A stretch of 64,000 nucleotides of DNA from an uncultured Muribaculaceae bacterium (GCA_910585275.1 CAJUCW010000003.1:62001-126000), one strand, 5' to 3'; shown: positions 32,357-41,723, counted from the stretch's first letter. The notes: generated by a model from the letters alone, not told the origin. Program-made: numbers and translations.

Positions 32357-33316
32357 ATGATTAAAGTTGGAATTATCGGAGCCGATATGCCTGACGCCGG
32401 AGAACTACTCCGCATCCTCCTCCATCATCCGGAGGTGGAAATCAAAAATCTCTATGCCCCTGCCAAGGCCGGGAGGCTTGTGTCGTCATGCCATCACGGC
32501 TTTATAGGCGAGGAAATAATGAACTTCACCGACAAGTTGAATCCATCGGGAATCGACATCCTTTTTATTGCCGATGATTCGGAAGCCGGTCGTGAAATTC
32601 TGAACCGTTCCGACGAATGGCCCGAACTCAAAATTGTAGATATGTCGCCGCATCGTTTTGACTATTGGGAATCGTCAGGACTGGAATACGGGCTTTCCGA
32701 AATGAACAGAAAAAGCCTCGTAAGAGGCGCAAGGCTCGCGATTGTGCCTACGGCGCCTGCGGCACTTGCATTGGCAGCCCTATACCCCCTGGCATCACAT
32801 CTGCTGCTTAACTCAGACATCGACATTGACGTGGAAATGCCAGCATCACTTTCTAAGACCACCGACCCGAAATCCGTGGCCCGTGAAATAGCCGCCATGC
32901 TTGTAAAGACACAGGCAAGCTTCAACGGAAAAGTCAATGTGACCTTGTCGCCTTCAAACCTTGTGAGGTCGATGCGGACAAGAGTAGTTATGAAATGCCC
33001 GTTAGACATATCTGAGATAGACAAAATATATGACTCAATCTACGACGACCACAGTTTCACTCACACAAGCCTGTCCGATACGGGAGTAAGTGAAGTAGAA
33101 GGCACACACAAATGCGTCGTGACATTTAAGAAAATAGATGCAGAATCTATTGAACTTATCACGGTTGGAGATTGTCATATAAGAGGAGGGGCTGGAGATG
33201 CGGTCCATCTTTTGAACCTGTTTTTTGCCCTTGATGAAAAAATAGGGCTTAACATGAAGCCTTCATGCTTCGGCGATGAGACATCTCCGAAGCAACAGTC
33301 GTCATGGTTCGCCTGA
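32357..33316 (+). CDS. ArgC-like protein lacking catalytic residues (pseudoenzyme)
   Basis: 319 residues, aligned by eye along its length with N-acetyl-gamma-glutamyl-phosphate reductase. Shared features are the N-terminal dinucleotide fold MIKVGIIGADMPDAGELLRI, VDMSPHRFDYW in place of the usual D-x-S-x-D-x-R, and the C-terminal GGAGDAVHLLNLFFALDEKI. The active-site P-G-C-[FY]-A-T is replaced by VPTAPAALALA, so the Cys nucleophile is gone. The Gly-rich GATSHFSW region and the H-x-x-E segment are also missing. It therefore should not reduce acyl phosphate. The frame is intact and of normal length, so selection seems to maintain it, perhaps as a sensor or partner of ArgR (inference). Confidence 0.8.
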   Translation: MIKVGIIGADMPDAGELLRILLHHPEVEIKNLYAPAKAGRLVSSCHHGFIGEEIMNFTDKLNPSGIDILFIADDSEAGREILNRSDEWPELKIVDMSPHRFDYWESSGLEYGLSEMNRKSLVRGARLAIVPTAPAALALAALYPLASHLLLNSDIDIDVEMPASLSKTTDPKSVAREIAAMLVKTQASFNGKVNVTLSPSNLVRSMRTRVVMKCPLDISEIDKIYDSIYDDHSFTHTSLSDTGVSEVEGTHKCVVTFKKIDAESIELITVGDCHIRGGAGDAVHLLNLFFALDEKIGLNMKPSCFGDETSPKQQSSWFA

Positions 33317-33332
33317 TTTAAAACAGACTTCT

Positions 33333-33653
33333 ATGTCAGTAAATAAAGTTATCCTCCTCGGCCATGTAGGAGCGGACCCCGAGATGAGATACCCGGAAAA
33401 AGACCGCCCTATCGCATATCTCTCGCTTGCAACCAACGAAACGAGAGGGGCAGCTAAAGTCGAGGTAACCGAATGGCATTCACTCGTGTTCGGAGGCCAG
33501 AACGCATCGATTGTGGAAAGATACGTGAGAAAAGGCACACAATTATATGTGGAAGGCTATCTACGCACAAGGGAATTTGAAGACCGCATGAAAATAATCA
33601 GACGTAAAACGGAGATTATTGTAGAGAGGTTTGAGATTCTCGGCAGAAAATAA
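33333..33653 (+). CDS. ssb: Single-stranded DNA-binding protein (short form)
   Basis: 106 residues from ATG 33333; a longer upstream start at 33276 would overlap the previous gene. The OB fold is MSVNKVILLGHVGADPEMRY, then VEVTEWHSLVFGGQNASIVE, then YVRKGTQLYVEGYLRTREFE, all canonical SSB blocks. It ends right after the OB fold (RFEILGRK) and lacks the Gly-rich linker and acidic D-D-x-P-F tail that recruit partners in long SSBs. It may therefore be an accessory SSB, with a full-length copy elsewhere. Confidence 0.92.
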   Translation: MSVNKVILLGHVGADPEMRYPEKDRPIAYLSLATNETRGAAKVEVTEWHSLVFGGQNASIVERYVRKGTQLYVEGYLRTREFEDRMKIIRRKTEIIVERFEILGRK

Positions 33654-33710
33654 CGTTTGTCTGCCCCCCTAACAAGTATTAACTCAAAAAAAACATCATA
33701 GACACCAGAA

Positions 33711-35609
33711 ATGAGAAAATGGCGCATTGAAGATTCAGCCGAGATTTACAACATCAGCGGCTGGGGACTGAAATATTTTTCTATAAATGAAAAAGGCCAC
33801 GTGCAGGTAACTCCTCGCGTTGGCTGTGCCCCTGTTGACCTTAAGGACGTAATCGACGAACTTAAGATCAGGGACGTATCCGCCCCGGTACTTCTGCGGT
33901 TTCCCGACATTCTCGACGACCGTATCCAGAAGATTTCATCATGCTTCAAGAAAGCAGCCAACGAATATTCCTACACCGGACAGAATTTCATCGTATATCC
34001 GATTAAGGTGAATCAGATGCGTCAGGTGGTGGAAGAAATAGTAAGCCACGGCAACAAATATAATATCGGACTTGAAGCCGGGTCGAAGCCGGAGCTTCAT
34101 GCCGTGCTCGCAGTCAATACCCACACCAATTCACTGATTGTCTGCAACGGTTATAAAGACGAGGATTACGTGGAACTCGCGCTTCTCGCCCAGAAGATGG
34201 GAAGAAGGATCTATCTCGTGGTCGAAAAACTCAATGAACTTAAACTCATTTCAGACGTGGCACGCCGCCTCAACATCGTGCCAAATATCGGGATAAGGAT
34301 TAAACTGTCGTCGTCAGGAAGCGGCAAATGGGAAGAATCGGGAGGAGACGTGAGCAAATTCGGACTTAATTCATCGGAACTGCTCGACGCCTTGTCGTTT
34401 CTTGAAAAGAACAACATGACGGAATCCCTCAAGCTTATACATTTCCACATCGGTAGCCAGATTACTAAAATACGCCGCATCAAAAACGCCTTGAGGGAAG
34501 CGATGCAGTTCTACGTGCAGCTTTCGAAGATGGGATTCAATATCGACTTCGTGGATATCGGCGGCGGACTCGGCGTGGATTACGACGGCACCCGATCCTC
34601 GATGGGAGAGAATTCGATGAACTATTCTATACAAGAATATGTAAACGACTCGGTGTCGGCGCTTGTGGATGTCTGCGTGAAAAACAACCTCCCTCAGCCT
34701 AATATAATCACCGAGAGCGGACGGTCGCTTACAGCCCATCATTCGGTGCTCATAATCGAAGTGCTTGAAACCACACAGCTCCCCATATGGTTCGACAACG
34801 AGACCATAGCTGAAAACGCACATGAACTTACCAAAGAGCTTTACAACATTTGGGACCGCATCAACGCCACTACCCTTTTCGAAGACTGGCACGACGCACT
34901 CCAGATCAGGGAAGAGGCATTGGAATTATTCAGCCTCGGACTGCTTGACCTCCGCACAAGGGCGCAGATTGAAAAACTGTTCTGGTCGGTGGCGCGCGAT
35001 GTCAACGACCTCACACGTAGCATGAAGCATCCCCCGGAAGAGCTGCGCAAGGTTGACCGCATGCTTCCGGAAAAGTATTTCTGCAATTTCTCCCTTTTCC
35101 AGAGCCTTCCCGATTCTTGGGCTATCGACCAGCTTTTCCCGATAATGCCTATCTCCAGACTCGACGAAAAGCCCACCCGCAGATGCACCATCCAGGACAT
35201 CACCTGCGATTCCGACGGAAAAATCAACCGTTTCGTCTCGCCTCAGGGAATGTCATACTCCCTGCCGGTGCATACATTCAAACAGAACGACAAGTATTAT
35301 ATCGGAGTTTTCCTTGTGGGGGCTTATCAGGAGATTCTCGGCGACCTCCACAATCTATTCGGCGACACGAGTGCGGTGCATATTTCCGTCAACAGCGAGA
35401 GCTACCAGATAGAGCAGGTAATCGACGGCGAGCCGGTGGCCGACGTGCTCGATTATGTGGAGTATAGCCCGAAGAAACTTGTCAGAAATCTTGAGGCATG
35501 GGTGTCGGCATCCATGAAACAGGGCATAATCACTCCCGAAGAGGGGCGTCAGTTCCTCAACAACTATAAGTCTGGACTTTACGGAATCACTTATCTCGAA
35601 AGAGATTAG
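33711..35609 (+). CDS. speA: Biosynthetic arginine decarboxylase
   Basis: 632 residues. This PLP enzyme turns arginine into agmatine, the first step of the plant/bacterial polyamine route. The PLP lysine is in FIVYPIKVNQMRQVVEEI. HFHIGSQI is the PLP-phosphate/His block, DFVDIGGGLGVDYDG binds the cofactor phosphate, and ITESGRSLTAHHSVL follows. The C-terminal beta domain carries a family-specific insertion (about residues 390-470). Length matches SpeA of other Bacteroidales. Its place near argR suggests arginine-responsive control, but no ARG-box palindrome was identified. Confidence 0.96.
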   Translation: MRKWRIEDSAEIYNISGWGLKYFSINEKGHVQVTPRVGCAPVDLKDVIDELKIRDVSAPVLLRFPDILDDRIQKISSCFKKAANEYSYTGQNFIVYPIKVNQMRQVVEEIVSHGNKYNIGLEAGSKPELHAVLAVNTHTNSLIVCNGYKDEDYVELALLAQKMGRRIYLVVEKLNELKLISDVARRLNIVPNIGIRIKLSSSGSGKWEESGGDVSKFGLNSSELLDALSFLEKNNMTESLKLIHFHIGSQITKIRRIKNALREAMQFYVQLSKMGFNIDFVDIGGGLGVDYDGTRSSMGENSMNYSIQEYVNDSVSALVDVCVKNNLPQPNIITESGRSLTAHHSVLIIEVLETTQLPIWFDNETIAENAHELTKELYNIWDRINATTLFEDWHDALQIREEALELFSLGLLDLRTRAQIEKLFWSVARDVNDLTRSMKHPPEELRKVDRMLPEKYFCNFSLFQSLPDSWAIDQLFPIMPISRLDEKPTRRCTIQDITCDSDGKINRFVSPQGMSYSLPVHTFKQNDKYYIGVFLVGAYQEILGDLHNLFGDTSAVHISVNSESYQIEQVIDGEPVADVLDYVEYSPKKLVRNLEAWVSASMKQGIITPEEGRQFLNNYKSGLYGITYLERD

Positions 35610-35623
35610 CAGATGATTATATT

Positions 35624-36406
35624 ATGAGATACTTTCTCCGTCTTTCATACAACGGACAGCGTTTCCACGGCTGGCAATCGCAGCCCAACGCAATGAGCGT
35701 GCAGCAGACCATAGAAGAGGCGTTGGCCGTGATATGCAGGGTGCCGGTTCCCATAACGGGAGCCGGCCGCACCGACGCAGGCGTACATGCCCGCTGCATG
35801 TATGCCCATTTTGACTTGGCGGAAGCGTTGAAAGACAAACACAGATTCCTGCTTTCTTTGAACAGGCTTGCAGGTAAAGACATAGCATTCCACGACCTCA
35901 TTGAGGTGCCCGACGATGCCCATGCGAGGTTCGATGCCATGGAACGGACTTACAAGTATTTCGTGACCTACACCAAATCGACTTTTCTTTATCCTTACAG
36001 TTGGCACTCCCCTTCCCGTCTTGATGTCGATAAGATGAACGAAGCGGCGCGCCTGCTTATAGAAACCGACGATTTTTCCTCATTCGCCAAATTGCATTCT
36101 GACGCTAAAACCAACATCTGCGATGTCAGGGAAGCAATCTGGACTCCACTCCACGACAATGTAAGCGGAGAAGATTCCGTATCTCTGCCGGTATCCGGAA
36201 TCGTTTTCACCATTTCCGCCGACAGATTTCTGCGCAATATGGTGAGGGCCGTAGTCGGCACCCTTGTGGATGTCGGCAGAGGGAAACTTGACATCGACGG
36301 TTTCAAAAGAATTATCGAAATGAAAGACCGATGCTCCGCAGGCGTTTCGATGCCTGCGGAGGCGCTCTTCCTATGGAATGTGAAATACCCGTATATCCCC
36401 GTTTGA
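35624..36406 (+). CDS. truA: tRNA pseudouridine(38-40) synthase
   Basis: 260 residues. It isomerises U38-U40 in the anticodon arm of tRNAs. MRYFLRLSYNGQRFHGWQSQ is the N-terminal block and GAGRTDAGVHARCMYAHFD contains the catalytic Asp (R-T-D-A-G-V-H). Later blocks are FDAMERTYKYFV, ISADRFLRNMVRAVVGTLVD and AEALFLWNVKY. A one-base gap separates it from the EamA transporter gene. Confidence 0.97.
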   Translation: MRYFLRLSYNGQRFHGWQSQPNAMSVQQTIEEALAVICRVPVPITGAGRTDAGVHARCMYAHFDLAEALKDKHRFLLSLNRLAGKDIAFHDLIEVPDDAHARFDAMERTYKYFVTYTKSTFLYPYSWHSPSRLDVDKMNEAARLLIETDDFSSFAKLHSDAKTNICDVREAIWTPLHDNVSGEDSVSLPVSGIVFTISADRFLRNMVRAVVGTLVDVGRGKLDIDGFKRIIEMKDRCSAGVSMPAEALFLWNVKYPYIPV

Positions 36407-36407
36407 T

Positions 36408-37340
36408 ATGTTGTTATCACGTAAAGCCAAAGGCTATATAATCGGAGCCATCGCCGCAGCCAGCTATGGCACAAACCCTCTCTTCGCACTTCCCCTTTAT
36501 GACGACGGGATGAATCCTGACTCGGTATTGTTTTTCAGGTATCTTCTGGCAATACCGGTGATGGGAATAATGCTGCTTGTACGCCGAGGTAAAGAAGAAT
36601 TTGCCACCACCGGAAAAAGCCTCGCCCAACTCGCCGTCATGGGATTGATGATGGCACTTTCTTCATTGGCGCTTTTCATGAGTTATGGCTTCATGGATGC
36701 CGGCATAGCATCGACTCTGTTGTTTGTCTATCCCATAATGGTGGCGCTGATTATGGCTGGATGTTTTCACGAAAAGCTTTCGTTGACTACAGGAATCTGT
36801 ATCGTCACTGCTTTGTCTGGCATAGCATTGCTCTATAAATCGTCAGACGGGACAACGCTGAGCCTTACAGGCACCCTGTTGGTGATGGCGTCATCGCTCA
36901 CCTATGCCATATACATCGTGGGGGTGAACCAGACGCAACTCAGAAATCTCCCGACCCTAAAGGTGATTTTTTACGTGCTCCTTTTCGGAATGTCGGTGTT
37001 CTTGATACGGTTCTTCACCGGAAGTCCATTCATGATTCCTTCAGGCCCCCTCCTTTGGCTTGATCTCCTCGGACTGGCGTTGATTCCCACTGCCGTTTCG
37101 TTCGTCTGCACCACCTCCGCCATCCAACTTATAGGCCCTACCCCTACGGCTATTCTCGGTGCTCTCGAACCGCTCACGGCAGTCATAATCGGCGTATTGG
37201 TGTTCGGCGAAACCATCACCCTCAGAATTGCCATAGGGATTCTGCTGATAGTGTTTGCGGTGAGTCTTGTAGTGGCGGGAGGCAACATAACCCGGCATCT
37301 CACTCATATCCGCAAGCTTTTCCCGAGAAAAAATAAATAA
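36408..37340 (+). CDS. EamA/DMT-superfamily transporter
   Basis: 310 residues with ten hydrophobic helices in two EamA repeats (about 8-140 and 155-292). Repeat 1 contains YGTNPLFALPLYDDGMNPDS and SYGFMDAGIASTLLFVYPIM; repeat 2 contains PTPTAILGALEPLTAVIIGV and VFGETITLRIAIGILLIVFA, typical of the E-P-x-x-A/T helix of EamA. It likely exports or imports a small metabolite across the inner membrane; the substrate cannot be predicted. It starts one base after truA. Confidence 0.9.
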   Translation: MLLSRKAKGYIIGAIAAASYGTNPLFALPLYDDGMNPDSVLFFRYLLAIPVMGIMLLVRRGKEEFATTGKSLAQLAVMGLMMALSSLALFMSYGFMDAGIASTLLFVYPIMVALIMAGCFHEKLSLTTGICIVTALSGIALLYKSSDGTTLSLTGTLLVMASSLTYAIYIVGVNQTQLRNLPTLKVIFYVLLFGMSVFLIRFFTGSPFMIPSGPLLWLDLLGLALIPTAVSFVCTTSAIQLIGPTPTAILGALEPLTAVIIGVLVFGETITLRIAIGILLIVFAVSLVVAGGNITRHLTHIRKLFPRKNK

Positions 37341-37349
37341 ATCGTTTTT

Positions 37350-39362
37350 ATGACATCCGCTGAAGCAAAAGAAAAAATAGAGGCGTTACGCACCGAGCTG
37401 CATCGCCACAACCATAATTACTACGTTCTGAATTCCCCGGAAATATCGGATAAGGATTTTGACATGATGCTCAAAGTCCTTGAAAAGCTTGAGAAGGAAT
37501 TTCCGGAATTCGACGACCCCCTCTCCCCTACGCGGCGCGTGGGTTCAGACCTTACCAAAGGGTTTGAACACGTGGCGCATGCACGCCCCATGATGTCGCT
37601 TTCCAATTCATATTCGCTCGAAGAAGTTGACGACTGGTTCCTCAGAATCAGGAAAGCTCTGGAGGGGGAAAAGTTCGACATCGTCGGCGAAATGAAATTC
37701 GACGGCACATCCATCTCGATTACGTATAAGGATGGCAGACTCGTGAGGGCCGTTACTCGGGGCGACGGAACGCAGGGCGATGATGTAACGGCAAACGTAA
37801 AGACAATTCGCAGCATCCCCCTTCAGCTGCAACCCGGCGACTGGCCTGAAGAATTCGAGATTAGGGGTGAGATTCTTATGCCATGGGAGGTTTTCGAAAA
37901 GCTGAACGCAGAAAGGGCATACAATGAAGAACCGCTTTTCGCCAATCCGCGCAACGCCGCTTCAGGCACCCTCAAGATGCAGGATTCACGGGAAGTGGCA
38001 AGGCGCCATCTTGACGCTCGCTTCTACTATCTTCTCAGCGACCATCTCCCCTCCGACAATCATTTCGACAATATCAAGGCCGCCGAACGATGGGGGTTCA
38101 AGGTTTCAAAGGCCATGAAGCTGCTCCACTCCCTTGAGGAGGTGAACGAATACATGAATTATTGGGACGTTCACCGCAAAGAACTCCCCGTAGCCACCGA
38201 CGGACTCGTATTTAAAGTCAACTCTATCCGCCAGCAACTGAACCTCGGGTTTACGGCAAAGTCGCCACGCTGGGCCATTGCCTTCAAATTCAACCCGGAA
38301 AATGCCTGCACGCGGCTTCGTTTCGTGTCGTTCGAAACCGGCAGGATGGGCATTGTCACGCCTGTGGCCAATCTTGAACCCGTGTTGCTTTCTGGCACCA
38401 TCGTAAAGCGCGCGTCGCTTCACAACGATGATATCATTCAGGAACTCGACATACATGAAGGAGACTGGCTTTATGTGGAAAAAGGAGGGGAGATTATTCC
38501 GAAAATCACCGGCGTTGAAGTTTCGAAAAGGGAACCCGATGCCGCAAAGATTCACTTTGTGGAGAAATGCCCCGTATGTGGCACTCAGTTGGTCAGGCTT
38601 TTCGGGGAAGCGGCATGGTGCTGCCCCAACCATTACGGATGTCGCCCGCAAATCACCGGTAAAATCGAACATTTCTGTGCACGCCGCATGATGAACATCG
38701 ACGGAATCGGTGAAGAAACTGCTGAATTGCTTTTCGATTGCGGAATGGTGGAACGTATAGCCGACATCTACGACCTCACGCAGGAAAAACTTCAGACCCT
38801 CGACCGAATCGGCGAAAAATCGGCAAAAAGGATACTTGACGGAATCGAAGCTTCGAAGCAAGTGCCTTTCGAACGCGTGGTCTATGCGTTGTCTATACCC
38901 AACGTCGGGGAAACAACTGCAAAACGCCTCGCCATGTCGGTTAAAAATATGGACAACCTTCTCGCAATGACCGAAGAAGAGTTGACAGCCGTGCAAGATA
39001 TCGGTCCGATTATTGCAAAATGTATCTACGAATACCTTAGAGACCCGATTAATATCGACAACATCTCACGACTGAAGACGGCAGGCGTACAAATGAGTCT
39101 TCCGGAAGAAAAACTCGCTCCAAGCGGAAACGCACTCGACGGTAAGACCATAGTTATTTCGGGAACTTTCACCGCCCATTCACGCGACGAATATAAAGAA
39201 ATAATAGAACGTGAAGGCGGCAAAAACTCAGGCAGCATATCGAAGAAGACTTCGTTTGTGCTTGCCGGTGAAAACATGGGGCCGGCCAAACGTGAAAAAT
39301 GCGAGAAACTCGGCATACCATTAGTTTCGGAAGAAGAATTCCTAAAAATGATTCAATCATAA
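37350..39362 (+). CDS. ligA: NAD-dependent DNA ligase
   Basis: 670 residues, full length. The Ia domain has HNHNYYVLNSPEISDKDFD. The adenylated lysine is in the K-x-D-G motif EMKFDGTSIS, and FANPRNAASGTLKMQDS follows. The OB fold and four-Cys zinc finger (CPVCGTQL ... CCPNHYGC) are intact. Helix-hairpin-helix repeats (IDGIGEETAELLFDCG) and a C-terminal BRCT domain (GKTIVISGTFTAHSRDEYKE) complete the enzyme. It seals nicks in replication and repair. Confidence 0.97.
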   Translation: MTSAEAKEKIEALRTELHRHNHNYYVLNSPEISDKDFDMMLKVLEKLEKEFPEFDDPLSPTRRVGSDLTKGFEHVAHARPMMSLSNSYSLEEVDDWFLRIRKALEGEKFDIVGEMKFDGTSISITYKDGRLVRAVTRGDGTQGDDVTANVKTIRSIPLQLQPGDWPEEFEIRGEILMPWEVFEKLNAERAYNEEPLFANPRNAASGTLKMQDSREVARRHLDARFYYLLSDHLPSDNHFDNIKAAERWGFKVSKAMKLLHSLEEVNEYMNYWDVHRKELPVATDGLVFKVNSIRQQLNLGFTAKSPRWAIAFKFNPENACTRLRFVSFETGRMGIVTPVANLEPVLLSGTIVKRASLHNDDIIQELDIHEGDWLYVEKGGEIIPKITGVEVSKREPDAAKIHFVEKCPVCGTQLVRLFGEAAWCCPNHYGCRPQITGKIEHFCARRMMNIDGIGEETAELLFDCGMVERIADIYDLTQEKLQTLDRIGEKSAKRILDGIEASKQVPFERVVYALSIPNVGETTAKRLAMSVKNMDNLLAMTEEELTAVQDIGPIIAKCIYEYLRDPINIDNISRLKTAGVQMSLPEEKLAPSGNALDGKTIVISGTFTAHSRDEYKEIIEREGGKNSGSISKKTSFVLAGENMGPAKREKCEKLGIPLVSEEEFLKMIQS

Positions 39363-39502
39363 TCATTTTTAAAGGGAAGATGTTGCCAACCAAGCAAAAT
39401 GCAGGGACATGCCTCCGGCATGTTTAATTTGCAATTTGATTGCAACTAATTAACTATCAAAATTCCAAAGACCTGACGTCCCTACATCAAAAAAGGAATC
39501 GA

Positions 39503-39784
39503 ATGAAAAAAACGCTACAATCGGCAAAAGAATGGCTGCAGTCGCTCTCGTTTAAGACGGGAGTAACTGTAGTCGCTTTCTGTATAATTTGCTATATATT
39601 GTCGTTTGCACAGATGCTGCTTCCATTCTCAATTGCCGTGAAAGGCACTTTATGGGCAGTATTTTACGGACTTGCCAAAGCATCGCAATACACAGCCATC
39701 CTTATACTTGGCAAAACAGGAATTGAAAAACTGAAAAAACGCTTCGGCAAAACATCAAAATCAACTCCGATGCAAGACACCTGA
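39503..39784 (+). CDS. Small membrane protein of unknown function
   Basis: 93 residues from ATG 39503; a longer frame from 39440 adds 21 polar residues with no supporting context. There are two hydrophobic helices (GVTVVAFCIICYILSFAQML and FSIAVKGTLWAVFYGLAKAS) and a basic tail (GIEKLKKRFGKTSKS). No recognised family. It lies 140 bp after ligA and is closed by a strong terminator. A weak hairpin at 39407-39423 may separate it from ligA. Confidence 0.65.
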   Translation: MKKTLQSAKEWLQSLSFKTGVTVVAFCIICYILSFAQMLLPFSIAVKGTLWAVFYGLAKASQYTAILILGKTGIEKLKKRFGKTSKSTPMQDT

Positions 39785-39800
39785 ACCGAAACCATAGGTA

Positions 39801-39851
39801 ATAAAAACGGATGGCATGGCTTCAAAAGGAAGCCATGCCATCCGTTTTTAT
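39801..39851. terminator. Strong intrinsic terminator after the small membrane protein gene
   Basis: Perfect 23-bp stem (39801-39823 with 39829-39851), loop AAAAG. It ends in TTTTTA on the plus strand and has A-runs on the other side. Its right arm directly abuts the left inverted repeat of the IS-derived element at 39852. Confidence 0.9.
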
Positions 39852-40308
39852 ATTATTGCTGTCCGATAAAACTTTTTAGGGCAAGATAAATTTAAAGATT
39901 GCTCGACAAGTCAAAAATTCTTCAGTTTAACCGAGAAAACGGAAGTGAGAGGTACACAGCTGGATTCATCTGGTCGTGATGCTCTACGCCGTGAAAATGC
40001 GTTTCGACTCATTGCGGGTGATAACAGCCGGTTTGCTTGCCGAGACACACAAACAGGCACACCATGGCATCTCATTCAAGATCGGACGCAGCACACTCGC
40101 CGATGCCAGCAAAAAACGTCCGGAAGCCATATTTGAAGCCGTTTATTGTGATTTATATGCCACTTACTGCCATGTGCTCTCCTTGGCCCGAACCATCACT
40201 GTTTGGTTGAGGGGGCTTGTTATGTCGAAAAGAAGACTCGAACACCGTAAAATCAGCGTTCGAGCCATACTTTATTGCATTATCTGAGTTTTATCAGACA
40301 GCAATAAT
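39852..40308. mobile_element. Short IS4-type derivative (MITE-like) with terminal inverted repeats
   Basis: The ends 39852-39873 and 40287-40308 are inverted repeats of 22 bp with one mismatch (ATTATTGCTGTC[C/T]GATAAAACT on the left-end sense). The 457-bp interior carries a decayed N-terminal piece of an IS4-type transposase. No clear target-site duplication was found at the flanks. It lies between the ligA-side terminator and the 3' end of rpe and breaks no gene. Confidence 0.75.
39949..40287 (+). pseudogene. Decayed IS4-family transposase fragment
   Basis: In the frame WIHLVVMLYAVKMRFDSLRV, then LLAETHKQAHHGISFKIGRS, then TLADASKKRPEAIFEAVYCD, the translation matches the N-terminal part of common Bacteroidales IS4 transposases (DUF4372 region) for about 75 residues. 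Upstream the frame is broken by a stop (39946 region), and a second frame there reads LDSSG, consistent with small indels. After YATYCHVL the match ends, so the DDE catalytic domain is missing. It cannot code for an active enzyme. Confidence 0.8.
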
Positions 40309-40334
40309 CAAATATCTATTTTTTGGAGAGGATT

Positions 40335-40982
40335 CTATGAGAGTGATTTGAGGATATCGATGCGGGAGTGCGGGTCGGGAGCACCGAAGACGTAGCTTCC
40401 GGCCACAAGGATATCGGCACCGGCTTCGGCAAGCTCTTCACCGGTCTTTTCATTTACGCCTCCGTCAATCTCAATCATTGCCTTTGAGCCGGACATATCG
40501 ATAAGCCTGCGCAATTCCCGCACTTTATCGAGGGTATGGCGTATGAGTTTCTGTCCTCCGAAACCGGGATTGACCGACATCAGGAGCACAAGTTCCACAT
40601 CTTCGATAATATCGACAAGCGAAGACACGGGAGTCGCCGGATTCAAAGTTACGCCGGCCTTCATGCCGGCTTCATGAATCTGAAGCACCGTGCTGTGAAG
40701 ATGGGTGGTGGCTTCAACATGCACGTTCATAATTTCGGCCCCGATTGCCTTCACCTGTGAAATCCATTTTTCCGGCTCAACAATCATCAGATGTACATCG
40801 AGTGGTTTCCGACAGATATTTCCCACCGCCCTCAATACAGGAAAACCAAACGATATATTAGGCACAAACACCCCGTCCATTACGTCGAGATGAAGATAGT
40901 CGGCCGACGATGCATTAATCATATCGATTTCAGTTGAAAGATGGGCGAAATCGGCAGCCAGCAATGATGGTGAGACTTTCAT
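40335..40982 (-). CDS. rpe: Ribulose-phosphate 3-epimerase
   Basis: 215 residues, TIM barrel. It interconverts ribulose 5-phosphate and xylulose 5-phosphate in the pentose phosphate pathway. Blocks in order are VSPSLLAADFAHLSTEIDMI, DYLHLDVMDGVFVPNISFG (metal His and Asp), LDVHLMIVEPEKWI, LLMSVNPGFGGQKLI and IEIDGGVNEKTGEELAEAGA (second catalytic Asp). It is the last gene of a minus-strand run and follows dedA by 15 bp. Confidence 0.97.
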   Translation of the reverse strand: MKVSPSLLAADFAHLSTEIDMINASSADYLHLDVMDGVFVPNISFGFPVLRAVGNICRKPLDVHLMIVEPEKWISQVKAIGAEIMNVHVEATTHLHSTVLQIHEAGMKAGVTLNPATPVSSLVDIIEDVELVLLMSVNPGFGGQKLIRHTLDKVRELRRLIDMSGSKAMIEIDGGVNEKTGEELAEAGADILVAGSYVFGAPDPHSRIDILKSLS

Positions 40983-40997
40983 AAGCGTTATGATTTA

Positions 40998-41678
40998 TTA
41001 GGCTTGTTTCTTTTTAGGTTTGAAAGCATTCCAAAGGATGAAGCACAGACACACCACGGCGATGCCATAGCCCATCCAAGTGAGATATTGATTATATTCC
41101 TCGACCTTTACAAACAGTTGGTCGGGACTGACAGTCTTCGAAAGCCAATAGCCGAGAAGTGCAAGCACTCCGTTCCATACGCCGGCTCCCAAGGCCGTGA
41201 ACAATGCGAATTGAGCCACGTTCATCTTCGAGATACCCGCCGGAATCGAAATGAGCTGGCGAATAGCAGGAATAAGACGGCCTACAAATGTGGAAATAGC
41301 CCCATGCTTGTCGAAATAAGCCTCCGCCTTCTCAACTTTTTCCCTGTTAATCAGAAGGGCATGCCCAAGACGGCTATCAGCAAAACTATAGACAACAGGA
41401 CGCCCGATCCAGAGAGCGAGATAATAGTTTATAAACGCACCACAGAGAGCGCCGAGAGTGGCGAAAAACACCACAAGCCATACATTCATGTCGGCACCGG
41501 CTCCCGCATTGGTGCAAGCGAGATATGCGGCCGGAGGAACCACCACTTCCGACGGGAAAGGGATGAACGAACTCTCAACCACCATGAAGACGAACACGAA
41601 AAGATAGTTTGCATTTTCAACAAACCATTGAAAGAATTGACTGGCATCAAAAAGAGCCAATGGAATCAGGTCAAGCAT
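40998..41678 (-). CDS. DedA-family membrane protein
   Basis: 226 residues with about five to six hydrophobic segments and the DedA (SNARE-associated/VTT) domain: FFATLGALCGAFINYYLALW, then the F-[LV]-G-R-x-[IV]-P block TFVGRLIPAIRQLISIPAGI, then LFTALGAGVWNGVLALLGYW. DedA proteins are involved in lipid carrier (undecaprenyl phosphate) or phosphatidylethanolamine handling and membrane homeostasis. A poorly conserved basic tail (KPKKKQA) ends the protein. It lies 15 bp before rpe. Confidence 0.93.
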   Translation of the reverse strand: MLDLIPLALFDASQFFQWFVENANYLFVFVFMVVESSFIPFPSEVVVPPAAYLACTNAGAGADMNVWLVVFFATLGALCGAFINYYLALWIGRPVVYSFADSRLGHALLINREKVEKAEAYFDKHGAISTFVGRLIPAIRQLISIPAGISKMNVAQFALFTALGAGVWNGVLALLGYWLSKTVSPDQLFVKVEEYNQYLTWMGYGIAVVCLCFILWNAFKPKKKQA

Positions 41679-41723
41679 AAAACAATATAATTACTGACAA
41701 AATTACAAAAATAGTTTAGAAAT

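Noticed and set aside
38106..38996. 296-codon minus-strand frame inside ligA
   Set aside because: Shadow of ligA, which has all its motifs on the plus strand. The product is rich in His, Phe and Cys with no domain.
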